26,935 nucleotides of DNA from Penium margaritaceum (lineage: Eukaryota > Streptophyta > Zygnematophyceae > Desmidiales > Peniaceae), in the NCBI GenBank assembly GCA_023375785.1, contig SZWC01004781.1:113939-140873 (forward strand). The letters are read 5' to 3'. Both the position numbers and the translations under genes were made by a program. Positions 10,874 through 20,796 of the stretch are shown in pieces; positions within the stretch are counted from its first letter, which is position 1; each line of letters starts with the position of its first letter. A model generated the notes under the pieces. The model searched no databases. It worked only from the letters and a program-made list of their open reading frames with translations, and was not told the DNA's origin.

Positions 10874-10945
10874 GGATCTGATAATGAACAGACGCTCTGG
10901 GAGCATCCCATAATCTTTCGGGAAACTGACTAATCATCAATGCCT
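10874..10945 (+). pseudogene. LRR exon A, 72 bp, plant receptor-kinase type, with internal stop
   Basis: Preceded by the acceptor CTGCAG and followed by the donor GTGAGT (10946-10951), so the exon is exactly 72 bp, the length of single-repeat exons in plant LRR receptor-kinase genes. It reads G, then 23 codons, then CT. The reading DLIMNRRSGSIP, stop, SFGKLTNHQC fits the plant LRR consensus LxLxxNxLSGxIPxxxGxLxx. The stop is TAA at 10911-10913, where Glu or a similar residue is usual. Leu-to-Arg and Leu-to-His changes also suggest decay. Exon B has the same phase and aligns residue for residue. Confidence 0.7.
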
Positions 10946-12149
10946 GTGAGTACAAGGGACCAAGTGATGAGTGAGCCAAGACAGTAAACGCTCATGTGAA
11001 TGAGGTTTGGCTAATGGACACCTGGGGTCTGTTTCATCGAGCGCCCGGAGAGCCTGTTTGGTTTTGTACATTATCGCCTCTCTGTCCCAACAAATAACTT
11101 GTCCGCAACCGGGAGAACCCCCTACTGCACTCAGGCGGTGTCAAGTGTACTAGTAACCAGTGAAAGACTCACAGCGACACTCGAACTTGCCCAAAATACC
11201 CTATGAACAAGAGGCGTCTACTTTCCACACAATAAGGCGGACCAAGCTGCCCTTGGAGAGGGGCCCTCCTGATGTGGTCATCAGACTGACCACCATCCCT
11301 GTCATCTCTATCGTGGGTTCTCTCGCCCCCAAGCAAGAAGGCCTAAGAACATGCTTTGGCTAAGTTCTCTGAACCTGTCTCTGTGTGCGCCCCCCGTGGT
11401 GAGAGACCATTTATTTCCCAAGCATCCCAAACCTTGGTACTTCGATGTCCACTGCGGTACAGTGATGTAGTCCCTCCTCAGAGCCGCCACCTCGGAACAT
11501 GATCTTCGTTGCGATGGGTGTTTGAGGCTCTCGCTAGATATTGCTGAGGAACTCGGTTTTTTTCCGCAGTTCATGGTCGGTGGTCTGGCTCATACACACC
11601 CGCCGTGAAGATTTGTGATGATACTTATTGTCCGACCAACGAATTCCCTATTTTTGGCAGCTTGGTAAGGCATGCAACTGGCCACTAGAAAATTGGATGG
11701 CCAGTTGCGGACCGACAATGCAAGCCTTTGGTTAAAACAGGTTCCAAGGGTCCAACTGCTCTCCTTGGAGGCAGTGAGATTCACCCGCAATGTCCTGCCC
11801 ATCTCCCTGTGCTCTTGTCTAGATTGACGATGGAGGCACAGTGCTGGCTGGTCTTCAGCCACCTACAGCCTCTGAAACTTTTCCAACACATTGCATCTCG
11901 AATCACTCTAGACCCAATAACCTCTATGGAGGGCTGACTTAGGCTCGAATCCTTAGCCAGCCTATCCAACCAGGAGTTGTAAGCGGCTAGGCTATTAAGC
12001 TATCCGCCTCTTCAGGCTCTGGGTGTCTCTAGACCACTGGACTACCCACTACTAAACAGGGTTGAGTGATCAAAGAAAGAGAATTAGAAAGAAGTATCTC
12101 TTGCTGCACTGTTTCAGCTGAGAGTACCCCTGATGTCATCTTTTCACAA
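10946..12149 (+). other. Probable intron between the two LRR exons
   Basis: Begins GTGAGT. Its end at the exon B boundary reads AA instead of AG if exon B is 72 bp. It holds an inverted SINE candidate at about 11935-12055 and otherwise only unassigned sequence; short frames on both strands show no domain. Confidence 0.5.
11935..12055 (-). mobile_element. tRNA-derived SINE candidate
   Basis: On the minus strand TAGTCCAGTGG (12044-12034) fits the RNA polymerase III A box TRGYNNARNGG exactly, and GGATTCGAGCC (11952-11942) resembles the B box. The 81 bases between them are longer than in a tRNA, so this is not a functional tRNA gene. It may be a SINE head with an insertion, or a chance match. 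No poly(A) end or target duplication was found. Confidence 0.4.
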
Positions 12150-12221
12150 GTATTTGGCACGGAACATCTTCAGTGGAAGCATCCCAGTGGAGCTTGGGTC
12201 TCTCAAACTCACAAAAGACAT
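12150..12221 (+). pseudogene. LRR exon B, 72 bp, plant receptor-kinase type
   Basis: Reads G, 23 codons, then AT, followed by the donor GTAAGT (12222-12227). The peptide YLARNIFSGSIPVELGSL is a clear plant LRR repeat, and Asn-5, SGSIP-8 to 12, Gly-16 and Leu-18 fall at the same positions as in exon A. The acceptor side reads CACAAG: for a 72-bp exon the intron would end AA, so the acceptor may be mutated (G to A); using AG gives 71 bp and shifts the frame. The two exons probably belong to one LRR gene that is now a relic, or whose other exons lie outside the window. No kinase domain is visible. Confidence 0.7.
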
Positions 12222-12227
12222 GTAAGT

Positions 12228-12276
12228 ATTCATTTATTTATTCATTTATTCGTTTTTTTTTTGGTTTTTTGAGGAA
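12228..12276 (-). repeat. A-rich 3' tail of the minus-strand retroelement
   Basis: On the minus strand this reads A6-CC-A9-like runs followed by AATAAATG units. It directly follows the 3' end of the minus-strand RT element and starts only about six bases past the exon B splice donor. Tails of A plus short repeats are usual for non-LTR elements. Confidence 0.6.
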
Positions 12277-13320
12277 AATCTTGGCTAATAAGAAGGAACA
12301 TGCAAACACTGCCCCTGACCGGCACATCAACGGGGTATGAAAGCATGCAAAATTCGTCACCCACGGCACACAAAGATGAAGATGAAGAGCAAGGAAACAA
12401 GCGTCAACGACAAAGGAGACTCTCCTTGCCGTCCAATGACACAGTGTAGCAGAGGTCAGACAGCGTAACAGGGCCAAGGGGCCACGGCCGCGACAGCTCA
12501 ACAGGCGTGACATTGCCCAGCACTAGGTCCAGTCCGCCACGCCACAAGCTGAAGTCGCGGAGCACATGACACTGCTGCCGAATCCCAGCAACGGAGAGCC
12601 GCTGCGCAAACAAGGACACCGCCCGCGCCGACCACCCTGGCTGGTCCGCCTAGTTGCGCCTACCCCGACCCCTCTCGAGGCACAATGCCGCCACACGATG
12701 GATAAAGCGCCAACAATCGGGGTCAAGGCCGCCAAAGGTGTCCCAAGCCACCGTGCGCAGCCGGTACCCTGGCAGCTGCGCAAGGGCAGCCCTATAGTAC
12801 TTCTCCTTCACAGCCTCCGCCGCCGAAAGCGCCTGCCCCTCCTCCTTCACCTTGTCTGATTGGACGTCCACCGTGGTGACGTCCACCACCCACGCTGTGC
12901 CCTGGGCCACGCCAACCCCTGCAAAGCACCAGCATGGCAATCCAACAGGGCCTCCACCACCCCTAAGATGCCCAGGAGGGCACCCCACACTCCGGAATCG
13001 AACTCCCGCAGCACTCGCAGCTAGTCCCCGTCATGGGGCAGAACAAGCACGAGGAAGTCTGCTCGAGGTACACTGCACAGCCGGAGCATAGTCACCGCCG
13101 CCTGCGGATCCTCTAGGTGCGGGAGCAGCTAGAGCTCACGTGTCTTCTCATGCAACTACTCCTCCTCCCAGCCCCTCCAAACGCCAGCAAACCCAATAGG
13201 GCAGCTCAACAGCTCCACCCCCTCCATTGTCAATGGAATTCCTGCCAACATGCCTGGATGTGCCCGCCCCATAAGAGGCAGTTCTTTGGCTGAACCTAAA
13301 GCCCCTCGTCATTGGCCACT
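12277..13320 (-). pseudogene. C-terminal remnant of the minus-strand reverse transcriptase
   Basis: Protein-like pieces occur in changing frames after the RT core. MEGVELLSCPIGFAGVW lies near 13180-13230, then AAVTMLRLCSVPRADF near 13050-13110, then LPGYRLRTVAWDTFGG and LFAQRLSVAGIRQQCH (12560-12780). The order matches the thumb and post-RT region of the RT family represented at 13321-14268. Many stops and frame changes make it non-functional. The limits are approximate. Confidence 0.55.
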
Positions 13321-14268
13321 CTAAGCATGGAGGAGAAGCATTTGGCCAAGGACGTTTGGCTCTGCGTATATGGTGGTATCATCCTGGAAGGCCTCAATGT
13401 GCCCCAACGTAGCCCCATGTTGGCTGCGCAACTCTGCTGCAACGACCTCCAACACCGACAGAAGAGCCAAGTCGGAGAGAACAGGCCCCAACAGGTCACC
13501 CTGCTGTACCCCAAACTGGCTTTTCAAGATGGCCGGTGCACTCAACCCGAAGAATAGCAGCTGCCCAAAGGATGTGTAGACCTGTTGCAAGAAAGGCACC
13601 CAAGAGCGGATGCCCCTGTTACGCACTGCCGTAAACACGCAGTTGCGCTCGATCTCATTGAAGGCATTGCGAATGTCAAGGCGGAGAAGCCAAAATGAGG
13701 GATGCGCGTCCAAGATGGCCTGCACCCCCCGCACAAGCAGCGCCGCCCCTTCCGACATGCCCACCATGAACTGTAAAGGTTGCTTTGTGATCCTCTCCTT
13801 ATCCCGCAGCAGCAAGACCCGACCAACCAGCCGGAACAATCCCTCACCCATGGCAATGGGTTGATCTCCCTCCTCCTCGGTGTCCCCCTTGAACAAGGGA
13901 ACCAGGCGACTGCGCCCCAAGAACATGGCAGCCTCCTGCGGCAGCGCCCCAGCAAGGATGAGACAAACCACAGCCGTCAAAGGCTCTGGCCCACCCGGGG
14001 TGTCAAGGACGAGGTCATGGAGCATGTCGCAAGTCAGACCCCCCGAGCCTCGTGGTGCCTCTTACAAGGCCTCCACAACCAGATCCTCCATGACTGCGTC
14101 AAGGAGAAGGCCCTCCGGACGCACAAAGGGGGCGATCCAAGGGGCCAACGGAGACGCCGACGGAGGATGACGCTGCAGAAGAGCCCGACGTGTACTCTCT
14201 GTACCAGCAGCCAGAGGGCGCGCGGAGAGCATCTCCAGTCCTTGGCCTGGAGCACCCCGGTGGACCAT
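13321..14268 (-). pseudogene. Reverse transcriptase (non-LTR-like), one internal stop
   Basis: One frame from 14268 to 13321, broken only by TAA at 14062-14064, likely from CAA. Counting from the Met at 14025: the first catalytic Asp is at residue 117 in LDIRNAFNEIE, the GVQQGDLLGP motif is at 172-181, and the catalytic FQDD is at 213-216, where FADD or YADD is usual. PLQFMVGMSEGA before the first Asp is typical of a eukaryotic RT group unlike the L1-type LINE in this window. After FQDD the frame ends at 13321 and continues only as fragments. An RNase H domain lies upstream on the same strand. Family fairly sure; the copy is probably dead. Confidence 0.8.
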
Positions 14269-14300
14269 GCAAACTGCATGCCGCCACTACCCCTCTGCCG

Positions 14301-14940
14301 CTACAAGTTGTTACGCCTACGACAGGCGAGTTGTAGGCCGCTCGGGAGAGGCAGGGCAAAATGCGGCTTGGTGGAATCCATCGCCTCCTCCACAATACCC
14401 GCCCAGTATCGTCTCCTCCACACGACCCGCCCAGTCACCCTGCACAAACCTCCGACAACGCTCCAATCTAATCTCATGCTTATGATGACGGCGCCCCTCC
14501 CCACGCCCCAAACACAGCCCCAGATTTTGCTCTTCGGACGTCACCATTGGACACAATAGGATGTAGAGGTGGAGGAGGAGAAATCAACGTATGCATAGGG
14601 CATCAGCGTCACGAGACGGACCCACCACCCAGAATAAGCAATGCTCAAAGATAGCCACAACTCTCCGGCACAACTCCCCGTACACGCGTCGCTTAACCTC
14701 AGGTGCCGAGATGAGAGAAGAGTGGTTCACACCCGCTTGGCCGGCTACCACCCCACCAAGCCGCTCCCAGCTCATATCCGCGAGACACTCCCAAGACGTG
14801 CAGATGAGGAGGTCATGGACTGGTCGGACCGCTCCCCCAACCTCTAGGTGACTGTCCAAACCCCCTAGCACCAGGTCGGCAGCATCTAGCAAGGCCGCCC
14901 CTCCCAAACTGCGCACCTCCTCAGAGACCCCCTCCACCAC
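14301..14940 (-). pseudogene. Linker region between RNase H and RT
   Basis: A frame of 118 codons (14940-14584) and another (14504-14301) connect the RNase H and RT frames after frameshifts. They contain GGVVAGQAGVNHSSLISAPE and RVVWRRRYWAGIVEEAMDS. I recognise no domain. Codon-like composition and position suggest they were part of the same polyprotein. Confidence 0.4.
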
Positions 14941-14963
14941 AACCTACCGGGGTGCTGACAGAG

Positions 14964-15404
14964 TCAACCCCATTTTGGAAAATCGGTCACAATGGCGTTC
15001 TTCTCCTGAGGGACCCAATGGAATGAGATCCGCTGGATGTCCCGCGTGGCCTCCAAAGCCGCATTACGGTGCAGACGGAGGCGGTCCAGTTTGATGCTGT
15101 ACCGGCCAAGGAGCTGGTTGACCAACAGTTGAGAATCCCCCACGAAGAGCACATGATGTAAACCCACCTCTTTCGCAAAGCCGATCCCCAAGCACATCGC
15201 CGTATACTCCACCTCATTGTTGGTGGTCAGGCTCGCGATGTGCAGCCATGCGCAGCGCACAACGACGCCTTGGGGGTAAAAAATTATTGCCCCCGCCCCA
15301 CCCGCCCTAGGACCACAATTGTCGGCGGCGCCATCAAAGAACACCCAAGAGGGAGGAAGAGGTGGAGGAGGCGGAGGAGGCGGCAGGGAATGAGGAGGAG
15401 GCAC
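14964..15404 (-). CDS. Ribonuclease H domain, archaeal-like type, part of a retroelement
   Basis: A 146-residue frame with a Pro-rich N-terminus and a complete RNase H fold: Asp-23 in FFDGAADN, Glu-65 in NNEVEYTAM, Asp-89 in VGDSQLLVNQLLGRY and Asp-140 in NAIVTDFPKWG. TNNEVEY and GDSQLLVNQLLGRY are marks of the archaeal-like RNase H taken up by several plant retroelements. It would remove the RNA strand of the DNA-RNA hybrid. The frame runs into the sequence gap upstream, so its true start is unknown. It lies 5' of an RT on the same strand, whereas RNase H normally follows RT; it may be the end of another copy whose RT is in the gap. Confidence 0.8.
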   Translation of the reverse strand: MPPPHSLPPPPPPPPLPPSWVFFDGAADNCGPRAGGAGAIIFYPQGVVVRCAWLHIASLTTNNEVEYTAMCLGIGFAKEVGLHHVLFVGDSQLLVNQLLGRYSIKLDRLRLHRNAALEATRDIQRISFHWVPQEKNAIVTDFPKWG

Positions 15405-15417
15405 AGGAGGCGGAGGA
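15340..15417. repeat. GGA-rich purine tract at left gap edge
   Basis: Repeats of GGAGGAGGCGGA and similar on the + strand; on the other strand it codes the Pro/Leu-rich start of the RNase H frame. Purine tracts flank both sides of the gap. Confidence 0.7.
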
Positions 15418-15925
15418 NNNNNNNNNNNNNNNNNNNNNNNNNNNNNNNNNNNNNNNNNNNNNNNNNNNNNNNNNNNNNNNNNNNNNNNNNNNNNNNNNNN
15501 NNNNNNNNNNNNNNNNNNNNNNNNNNNNNNNNNNNNNNNNNNNNNNNNNNNNNNNNNNNNNNNNNNNNNNNNNNNNNNNNNNNNNNNNNNNNNNNNNNNN
15601 NNNNNNNNNNNNNNNNNNNNNNNNNNNNNNNNNNNNNNNNNNNNNNNNNNNNNNNNNNNNNNNNNNNNNNNNNNNNNNNNNNNNNNNNNNNNNNNNNNNN
15701 NNNNNNNNNNNNNNNNNNNNNNNNNNNNNNNNNNNNNNNNNNNNNNNNNNNNNNNNNNNNNNNNNNNNNNNNNNNNNNNNNNNNNNNNNNNNNNNNNNNN
15801 NNNNNNNNNNNNNNNNNNNNNNNNNNNNNNNNNNNNNNNNNNNNNNNNNNNNNNNNNNNNNNNNNNNNNNNNNNNNNNNNNNNNNNNNNNNNNNNNNNNN
15901 NNNNNNNNNNNNNNNNNNNNNNNNN
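15418..15925. other. Assembly gap (508 N)
   Basis: A run of N. Frames reported across it are not real evidence. Both flanks are G/A-rich, so the gap probably lies in a low-complexity or collapsed repeat. Confidence 0.99.
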
Positions 15926-16025
15926 CGGGGAGGTTGGGGGGGGAGGGAGGGAAGGGACAAGGAGAGGGCTGGGGGGGGAGGCGGAGGTAGGGGAGGCAAG
16001 GGGGGTGGAAGAAGGGGCAAAGGGG
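15926..16025. repeat. G-rich purine tract at right gap edge
   Basis: Dense GGGGAGG and GGAGGG runs on the + strand, G-quadruplex prone, leading directly into the satellite array. Confidence 0.7.
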
Positions 16026-16029
16026 TGCA

Positions 16030-16163
16030 AAGCAACAATTTTGTTACCTGTACGGGCCGCATTTTATGCCACGCAATTCTAACGAGCCATTTGTCAGAAC
16101 GGAATTGTTGCACCGGGGGGGGGTTCCCATGGTGTGTGTCTACACTCAAAGCTGCCGGTGCAC
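16030..16163 (-). repeat. Inverted satellite segment at array edge
   Basis: 16031-16045 (AGCAACAATTTTGTT) is in array orientation. 16046-16163 matches the reverse complement of the 181-bp unit, for example GCATTTTATGCCACGCAATTCT and CCATTTGTCAGAACGGAATTG. From about 16163 the sequence turns to direct orientation (CTACTGCCAGGTGTGATAAT). Confidence 0.75.
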
Positions 16164-19100
16164 ACTACTGCCAGGTGTGATAATCGGATGAAACCCTCAC
16201 CGTAGGTCCGGACAGTGCGCCGGCAGCTGTGAGCACAGCCCAAACTGAGGGAACGCGTACACCCCCGGCGCAACAATTTTGTTCGAACAAATGGCCCGTT
16301 AGAATTGTGTGGCGTAGAGTGCGACGTGTAGACGTAGCCATACACTACTGCTAGGTGTGATAATCCGGATGAAACCCTCACCGTAGGTCTGGAGAGTGCG
16401 TCAGCAGCTATGAGCGCACCCACGCACCAGGGGAACGCGAACCCCCCCCCTTCCCCGATGCAACAATTGCGTTCTGACAAATGGCCCATCAGAGTTTTCG
16501 TGGCATAAAACGCAGTGTGTAGAGGTAGCCGTACACTACTGTCAGCCGTCATAATCCGGATGAAACCCTCGCCGTAGGTCCAGAGAGTGCGCCGGTAGCT
16601 GTGAGCGCAGCCACGCACCGGGGGAACGCATACCCCCCGGCGCAACAATTCCGTTGTGACAAATGGCCCATCAGAACTGCGTGGCATAAAATGCAGTGCA
16701 TGAACGTGGCCGTACACTACGGCCTGGTGTGACAATCTGGATGAAACCCTCACCGTAAGTCCGGAGAATGTGCGGGGAGCTGTGAGCGGACCACGCACCG
16801 GGGGAACACCGACCCCTCCAGCGCAACAGTTGGGTTCTGACAAATGGCCCTTCAGAATTGTGTAGCGTAAAATGTGGCGCATAGAGGTAGCCGTATACTA
16901 CTGCCAGGTGTGATTTCCCGATGAAACCCTCACCGTAGGTCCGGATAGTGTGCCCGGGGCTGTGAGCGCAGCCACGCACTGAGGGAGCGCGTACCCTCCC
17001 GGAGCAACAATTTCGTTCAGACAAATGGCCGGTCAGAAATGCGTGGTGTAAAGTGCTGTGCGTAGAGGTAGATGTACACTTTTGCCATGTGTGATAATCT
17101 GGATGAAACCCTCACTGTAGGTCCGGAGAGTGTGCTAGCAGCTGTGAGCGCAGCCACGCACCGAGGGAACGCGTACCCCCCCCCCTGGCGTAACAATCTC
17201 GTTGTGACAAATGGCCCGTCAGAATGACGTGGCGTAAACAGCGGCACGTAGAGGTGGCTGTAGTGTACTACCAGGTGTGATAATCTGGATGAAACACTTA
17301 TCATAGGTCCTCAGAGTGCGCCGGCAGCTCTGAGCAAAACCACGCATTGGGGGGACGCGTACCCCCCTGGTGCAACACTTCCGTTCTAACAAATGGCCTG
17401 TCAGTATTGCGTGGCGTAAAATATGGTACGTAGAGGTTGCCATACACTACTGTCAGGTGTGATAATCCGGATCAAACCCTCACCATAGGTCCGGAGAGTG
17501 TGCCGGCAGCTGTGAGCGCAGCCACGCACCGGGGGAACGCGTACCCCCCTGGCGCAACAATTCCGTTTTGACAAATGGCTCATAAGAATTGCGTGGCATG
17601 AAATGCAACTTGTAGAGGTAGCGGTACAGTATTGCGAGGTATTATAATTGGGATAAGACCATCACCGTAGGTCCGGAGAGTGCGCCGGCAGCTGTGATTG
17701 TAGCCACGCACCGAGGGAACGCGTACCCCCCGGCGCAACAATTCTGTTCTGACAAATGGCCCCTCAGATTTGCGTGGAGTACAATGCGGCACGTGAAGGT
17801 AGCCGGACACTACTGCCAGGTGTGATAATCTGTCTGAAACCCTCACCGTAGGTCATGAGAGTGCACCAGCAGATTTGAGCGCGTCCACGCACCAATGGAA
17901 CGTGTACCCCCCAGGTGCAACAATTCCATTATGAGAAATGGCTCGTTAGAATTGCGTGGCGTAAAATCCGGCCCGTACAGATAGTGGTACACTACTGTCA
18001 GGTGGGATAATCCAGATGAAACCCTTAGCGTAGGTCCAGAGAGTGCGCCGCCAGCTCATAGCAGAACCCACCATGAGGGAACGCGTACCCCCCCAGCGCA
18101 AGAATTCTGTTCTAACAAATGGCCCGTGAGAATTGCGTGGAATAAAATGCGACGTGTAGAGGTAGTCGTACACTACTGCCAGGTGTGATAATCCAGATGA
18201 AACTCTCACCATAGGTCCAAAGAGTGCGCCGGTAGCTGTGAGCGCAGCCACGCAGCAAGGGAACACGTACCCTCCCGTTGCAACAATTTTGTTCTGACAA
18301 ATGGCCACTCAGAATTGCGTGGCGTGAAGTGCGGCGCGTAGAGGTAGCCGTACACTATTGCCATGTGTGATAAACCCCAGATTTCTGGATGAAACGCTCA
18401 TCGTTTGTCTGGATAGTGCGCCAGCAGCTGTGAGCACAGCCACGCATCGAGGGAACACGTACCCCCCGGCGCAACATTTGTGTTCTGACAAATGGCCCCT
18501 AAGAATTACGTGGCGTAAAATGCTGCCCGTAGAGGTAGCCGTAGAGACAGGCGTACTCTACTGCCAGGTGAGATAATCTGGATGAAACCCTTACCGTAGG
18601 TCCACAGAGTGCGCCAACCGCTTTGAGCACAACCACGCATCGGGGAAACACGTACGGTCCCTGCGCAACAATTTCGTTATGACAAATGGCCCATCAGAAT
18701 TGCGTGGCGTAAAATGCGGCGTGTAGAGGTAGTCGTAGACCACTTCCAGGTGTGATAATCCAGATGAAACCCTCACTGTAGGTCCAGAGAGTACGCCGGC
18801 AGATGTGAGCGCAGCCACGCACCGGGGGAACACGTACCCCCCCGGCCGAACAATTCCGTTCTGACAAATGGCCTGTCAGAATTGCGTGGCGTCAAATGTG
18901 ATGCATAGAGGTAGCCGTACACTACTGCCAGTGATAATCCAGATAAAACCCTCACTGTAGGTCCGGAGAGTTCGGCGGTAGCTGTGAACCTAGCCCACAC
19001 TGAGGGAACTCATACCCTCCCAACACAACAATTCTGTTCTACCAAATGGCCCATCAGAATTGCGTGGCGTAAAATGCAGCGTGTAGAGGAAGCCGTACAC

Positions 19101-19357
19101 TACTACCACGTGTGATAATCCGGATGAAACCCTCACCATAGGTTCGGAGAGTGCGCCATTAGCTGTGAGGGCAGCCACGCATCGGGGGATCGCATACCCC
19201 CCGGCGCAACACTTCCGTTCTGACAAATGACCAGTCTGAATTGCATGGCGCAAAAGGCAGCGCGTAAACATGGTCGTACACTTCTTCTTGGTGTGATTAT
19301 TCGGATGAAACCCTCACCATAAGTCCAGAGAGTGTGCCCGCAGCTGTGAGAGGAGCC
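16164..19357 (+). repeat. Satellite array, ~181-bp unit, about 18 copies
   Basis: The anchor GGATGAAACCCTCACCGTAGG recurs near 16186, 16367, 16558, 16739, 16920, 17101, 17287, 17469, 17651, 17831, 18014, 18194, 18387, 18580, 18762, 18941, 19122 and 19302, a spacing of 179-193 bp that clusters at 180-182. Other conserved blocks are GACAAATGGCCCGTCAGAATTGCGTGG and GGCAGCTGTGAGCGCAGCCACGC. Units differ by point changes and small indels. Since 181 is not a multiple of 3, the repeated minus-strand frames shift from unit to unit and are not genes. The unit length is close to that of many plant centromeric satellites, but position on the chromosome cannot be seen. Confidence 0.95.
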
Positions 19358-19923
19358 ACTGTTATACCCTTTTCCGCCTTCGGCCGGAATCGGGTCTGAC
19401 AGCATGCGAGGACCTGCTTCGTAGGCGTTTGCTCTTCCCGAGCTATCCCCGCGACTGGATAATCAGGGTCCGTTCTTTGCCAAACCGCCTAGCCCTTCAA
19501 AGACGTGCGACGGATCATTCACCAGACAAGCATTGACCGTGCTTTACACTCCATTAGCCTAAGACAGTCACCACTGAGCCACTTTAGCACTTCACTCACC
19601 CCAATTAATCCTTGACGGTCAATCATTCACCGGATAATGTGATCTCTACGCAGAGAAATCTTCTTAAGTGCTCAAGGGAATGGTTCGACCAACAATCCAC
19701 CAGATTATCAGGGCATTTACGCTTATGTTTCTCATCGGGCTATGACGGTCAATCATTCATTGTACCATGTGATGTCAAAGTTAAAGAGGCTTCGTCTAAC
19801 TACACAAGGGAGAGAACTTGGAGAATTATGGAATGTGCATTCAACCGAGTGAAGATACAACCAATCTATGATTCAATCAAGCATGCAGACCTACAGCCGA
19901 GTATTCCTAATTCCATCCAAGTC
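19358..19923. other. Unassigned DNA after the satellite, possible LTR-element edge
   Basis: The satellite stops in mid-unit and TGTTATACCC follows at once, a form often seen at LTR ends. Three copies of a motif close to GACGGTCAATCATTCAC lie at 19509-19523 (shorter), 19614-19630 and 19744-19759. No second LTR copy can be shown in the window. The + strand frame 19612-20037 has no recognisable domain. Confidence 0.4.
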
Positions 19924-20796
19924 CTACACATCACCCAGCAAAATACGCAAACCGTAAACGTCCTCAGTCAACGGATGATGTGCCGGCGCTGGTCCCTGAA
20001 AGAAAACAGTGCGGCTCGCCTCGCGCTGCAAGCCTGACACCCAAGGGTCGGCACGACAAAGCGCCAAGGGACCGTGTGGACGGCGACCCGCACGAGGGTT
20101 AGCTTGCACCGGGCTCTCCTCCCGCAAACGATCGAGCTCCTGCTGGTAGCGTTGGTAGGCTCGGTACGCCTCGATGCGTTCTTCGGCGACCTCGGCAGTG
20201 CGGCGTCCGACGTCACGCGCGACCTCCCTCCAGCTTTCCACGCGCCGGGGCTTGTCGTCACGGGGTACCCTTTGTAGCCATAGCTGCCAGAACTGCTCCA
20301 CGGCTCCACCGGCAGGATGATGTGAGAATTGCATCACCCCTAGGACAGTGCGCACTCCCAGCCGATGAGGGGCGTTGTAGCAGCTGCAGATGGCATAGAA
20401 GGCCACCGGCGACTCTCGCGGGGCTCTCCCTGGATGAGGAGCCTGGTACTCAAGGGGGAACTCAGGACCAGGCCATGAGGGCTCCGTGACGTGCTCCTCG
20501 GGCAGTGGTCTTCCCATCCGAGGATGGCACACACACACACACATGCACACACACACACACTAGTATATCTTCCTCGGTTCAACTGAGGGGCAGCAATCTC
20601 TCGCTTCAGCCGATGGTTGCAGGACCGGCTTCTTGCCCCGGCACCGGACGAGTGTCCAGCAACGCAACTCGCCGGTAGCGGGAGTCGTGGGCACAGGAAC
20701 ATCCGATGTTGATGTCTTATTCGGCTTCTTGCGATGGAGCATCTGTAGTTGACTCTTGACAGCAGCTCTTTTCATCAGCAGCACTTGTTCTCTCAT
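19924..20796 (-). pseudogene. Unrecognised ORF pair split by a TAG and a CA microsatellite
   Basis: Two frames in the same register, 20796-20560 and 20556-19924, are separated only by TAG at 20560-20562 next to the CA repeat. The upstream part is basic (MREQVLLMKRAAVKSQLQML). The downstream part has a compact conserved-looking middle (SPVAFYAICSCYNAPHRLGV, then AVEQFWQLWLQRVPRDD) followed by a helical charged stretch with Tyr, Glu and Arg (EAYRAYQRYQQELDRLREE). I do not recognise the family. Size and charge would suit a Gag-like or other retroelement protein, but no zinc knuckle or protease is visible. Its place downstream of the finger-array frame does not fit gag order in that element, so it may belong to a different insertion. 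Confidence 0.45.
20528..20560. repeat. (CA)n microsatellite
   Basis: Two CA runs separated by TG. On the minus strand it reads CVCVCMCVCVC inside the unrecognised ORF. Confidence 0.95.

Noticed and set aside
10659..10913. Kinase-like stretch (VCQDVAWGLEHAGKL) before LRR exon A
   Set aside because: Only a faint resemblance to a kinase helix, no HRD, DFG or Lys motif, and no splice frame joining it to the LRR exon.
11935..12055. Functional tRNA gene
   Set aside because: The A and B boxes are 81 bases apart and no cloverleaf could be drawn; kept only as a SINE candidate.
15240..16180. Four long frames crossing the gap
   Set aside because: They are open only because N codons are counted as sense; only the RNase H part to 15404 is supported.
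16164..19357. CRISPR-like array
   Set aside because: Units are similar over their whole length with no unique spacers, and the setting is eukaryotic.
16094..19405. Many minus-strand frames with a repeated peptide (NCCAGG, RTYGEGFI) that look like a tandem-repeat protein
   Set aside because: They are the 181-bp satellite read in turn in three frames. The unit is not a multiple of 3 and no frame continues through more than two units or so.
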